Of a stretch of DNA of 64,000 nucleotides, positions 62,904 to 64,000 are shown piece after piece. The stretch is from contig CBDFGC010000027.1 of assembly GCA_965246935.1 (NCBI GenBank), forward strand, positions 3,747 through 67,746. The letters run 5' to 3'. Source of the stretch: JAZKFT01 sp965246935. GTDB lineage: Bacteria > Bacteroidota > Bacteroidia > Chitinophagales > Chitinophagaceae. Made by a program: the position numbers and the translations under genes. The notes beneath the pieces are model-generated. The model saw nothing but the letters and a program-made list of their open reading frames with translations, was not told the DNA's origin and did not search any database. Positions within the stretch are counted from its first letter, which is position 1. Each line of letters begins with the position of its first letter.

Positions 62904-62983
62904 ACCCTTGTGACGGAATGGTAGACGTGTCGCGTTGAGGTCGCGGTGTTTGTAACGTATCGGTTCAAATCCGATCAAGGGTA
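62904..62983 (+). tRNA. trnL(gag): Plastid tRNA-Leu (GAG)
   Basis: The cloverleaf is complete: acceptor ACCCTTG/CAAGGGT with discriminator A, D stem ACG/CGT with loop GAATGGTAGA, anticodon stem TCGCG/CGCGG with loop TTGAGGT (anticodon GAG at 62937-62939), a long class II variable arm, and T stem ATCGG/CCGAT with loop TTCAAAT. The long variable arm and GAG anticodon identify a leucine tRNA reading CUU/CUC. Plastids more often use only UAG for the CUN box, so the GAG form is notable. CCA is not encoded. Confidence 0.93.
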
Positions 62984-63586
62984 AACAAACCAAAGACAAT
63001 ACGGTCCACTGTTGACCGCTTCAAAAGCCACCTGCGGGCCTCACTAGACTAGGCATAGAGCTGTAGCTTAAGGGGGCGGCTACTCGTTGTATGGCGACTG
63101 CTGACAAGGAATAAAAAATTGTAGACTTGTTTTTTTAGCAAATTCGCTCATGTACTCTAGCACAATGAGTATAATATATCGTATGAAATAGTTCAGCAGA
63201 AAAACTTCCCTAAAACAGGGTAGACTTTGGCTGCCGATTACATCTCTTTTTTGGGCATGCAGCAGCCACTTTTGTTCTCTGCTGTTCACTCGAGGAGAAG
63301 TTTATGCTTTGACAGATACCTCAAAGCAACTCCAAACAACGTTATAGAGTAGGCATCGCGCAGTTGCTAACGTGACTTTGAAGTGGTCCCCTACGCAGCT
63401 TAAAATCAAGAAGCGGCCGCCTTGTTGTTGTTTACAACTGGTGTTGTAAACACCAGGGCCGACGGTGGCCTTTGAACCGCTGGTCTGGCAAAACCTGCGT
63501 GGTCCGCTACTAGATACTAAGTGCGGGAAAGATTCCTTAACTAAGCGTTACCTATTTCTTAAAGCAAAGAAAAGAATTTTTACTAT
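62984..63586. other. trnL-psbK plastid spacer
   Basis: 600 bases with no gene that I can support on either strand. It contains the GC-rich repeat pieces AAGCGGCCGCCTTGTTG and GACGGTGGCCTTTGAACCGC near 63,410-63,480, and an inverted pair TACAACTGGTG/CACCAG near 63,430. The psbK leader occupies the last 60 or so bases. Confidence 0.5.
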
Positions 63587-63718
63587 ATGGCCTTGTTACT
63601 TGCAAAATTACCTGAAGCATATGCGCCCTTTGATCCTCTTGTCGATGTATTGCCAATTATACCGGTACTTTTCTTGCTGTTGGCATTCGTTTGGCAAGCG
63701 TCCGTAAGTTTTCGATAA
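63587..63718 (+). CDS. psbK: Photosystem II protein K
   Basis: A 43-residue thylakoid protein of the PSII core antenna region. After a very short leader (MALLLA) the mature part begins KLPEAYAPFDPLVDVLPIIP and ends LLAFVWQASVSFR, which is diagnostic. One transmembrane helix spans the last 22 or so residues. It is too short for usual gene-length cut-offs. The leader is shorter than in many plastids, where the precursor has 8-20 more residues; no upstream in-frame ATG extends it plausibly. Confidence 0.96.
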   Translation: MALLLAKLPEAYAPFDPLVDVLPIIPVLFLLLAFVWQASVSFR

Positions 63719-63921
63719 TTTATGTCATAAGCGGGCGACCGCCGCGCGGTCGCCTTCAAAACCTTCGGCACATAAGCAAGCACCGCGATAGCGGTTGTAA
63801 GGAAAGCCAAAAGTTCAAAGATCACCGCGCCATTGGTCCTTTAAGCCACTTGATTTCTTGTTATAGAAAGATTGCGTAGGGGTCGATGCCATTTCATGTT
63901 TTTTTAAAGAACCCTCTAAGT
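63719..63921. repeat. psbK-psaM plastid spacer with GC-rich repeat
   Basis: It contains GGGCGACCGCCGCGCGGTCGCC, a near-perfect palindrome of the spacer repeat family, shortly after psbK. There is no gene. Confidence 0.6.
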
Positions 63922-64000
63922 ATGCCACTTTCTGATAGTCAAATATTTGTAGCGCTTTTTATTGCCTTGCTCACTGGAATTTTAGCCGTTCGTCTTGGTC
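63922..64000 (+). CDS. psaM: Photosystem I reaction centre subunit XII, 5' part
   Basis: The open frame starts MPLSDSQIFVALFIALLTGI and continues LAVRLG to the window edge, which matches the small one-helix PsaM protein (about 30 residues) of photosystem I. Only the last few codons are missing. psaM is absent from flowering-plant plastids but kept in many algae, in line with a green-algal source. Confidence 0.9.
   Translation, partial: MPLSDSQIFVALFIALLTGILAVRLG

Noticed and set aside
58304..64000. Horizontal transfer of plastid ATP synthase genes into the bacterium
   Set aside because: The plastid genes keep plastid order, spacers and a plastid-type tRNA up to the window end, and the join cuts atpI. 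A chimera explains this without any transfer.

Overview
The window is two unrelated genomes joined end to end. Bases 1 to about 58,300 are a bacterial chromosome segment of the phylum Bacteroidota, most likely Chitinophagaceae or a close relative. The signs are two large secreted proteins with type B type IX secretion (CHU_C) sorting domains, a PorP/SprF protein, a DUF5686 protein, TTG and GTG starts without obvious Shine-Dalgarno sites, and TAnnTTTG promoter elements ahead of several genes. Bases from about 58,519 to the end are plastid DNA of a green alga: atpI (3' part), atpH, intron-less atpF, atpA, trnL(GAG), psbK and the start of psaM, separated by spacers full of GC-rich dispersed repeats such as chlorophyte (possibly trebouxiophyte) plastids carry. 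The join lies in 58,304-58,518 and is most simply an assembly chimera between an alga and an associated bacterium.

Layout of the bacterial part. 1-1,634: 3' part of a DUF5686 outer-membrane gene with two frameshifts. 1.9-14.6 kb: an accessory island made of small AT-rich gene groups (SDR/membrane protein/methyltransferase/2OG oxygenase; a small protein plus a CDI-type immunity protein; a type II restriction-modification pair), separated by long imperfect inverted repeats that look like integron attC sites, and by three copies of IS91-type elements that each pair a tyrosine recombinase with an HUH transposase. No integron integrase is visible, so the island resembles a cluster of attC sites lacking an integrase. 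14.7-17.6 kb: GH35 beta-galactosidase followed by a truncated alpha-L-rhamnosidase. 17.7-26.4 kb: two giant T9SS cargo proteins and a PorP/SprF protein. 26.6-30.3 kb: TPR histidine kinase and NarL-type regulator, SRPBCC protein. 30.6-35.4 kb: minus-strand glycosyltransferase-like protein, PmoA/DUF6807 protein, S74 tail-fibre-domain protein and Gfo/Idh/MocA oxidoreductase. 36-39.5 kb: smc. 39.5-41 kb: an SMI1/KNR4 gene broken by a MITE, and a frameshifted DUF6364 gene. 41.4-48.5 kb (minus strand): GH18/CUB chitinase-like protein, manC, S41 peptidase, a two-gene DUF6934 unit, kdsD. 48.9-58.3 kb (plus strand): recQ, DUF6169 unit, murI, rpmH-rnpA-yidD, mazEF, alpha/beta hydrolase, meaB, a VOC protein and a dienelactone hydrolase.

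Together the host genes describe a polysaccharide-degrading gliding-type bacterium: T9SS export, GH35/GH18/GH78 enzymes, and sugar-nucleotide and Kdo precursor synthesis. The intergenic spaces are rich in small palindromic repeats, several placed exactly at stop codons, and one repeat family has entered the rnpA reading frame as a translated hairpin. One-base frameshifts, often in homopolymers, recur in at least six genes, so some of the broken genes may be sequencing errors and others true decay.
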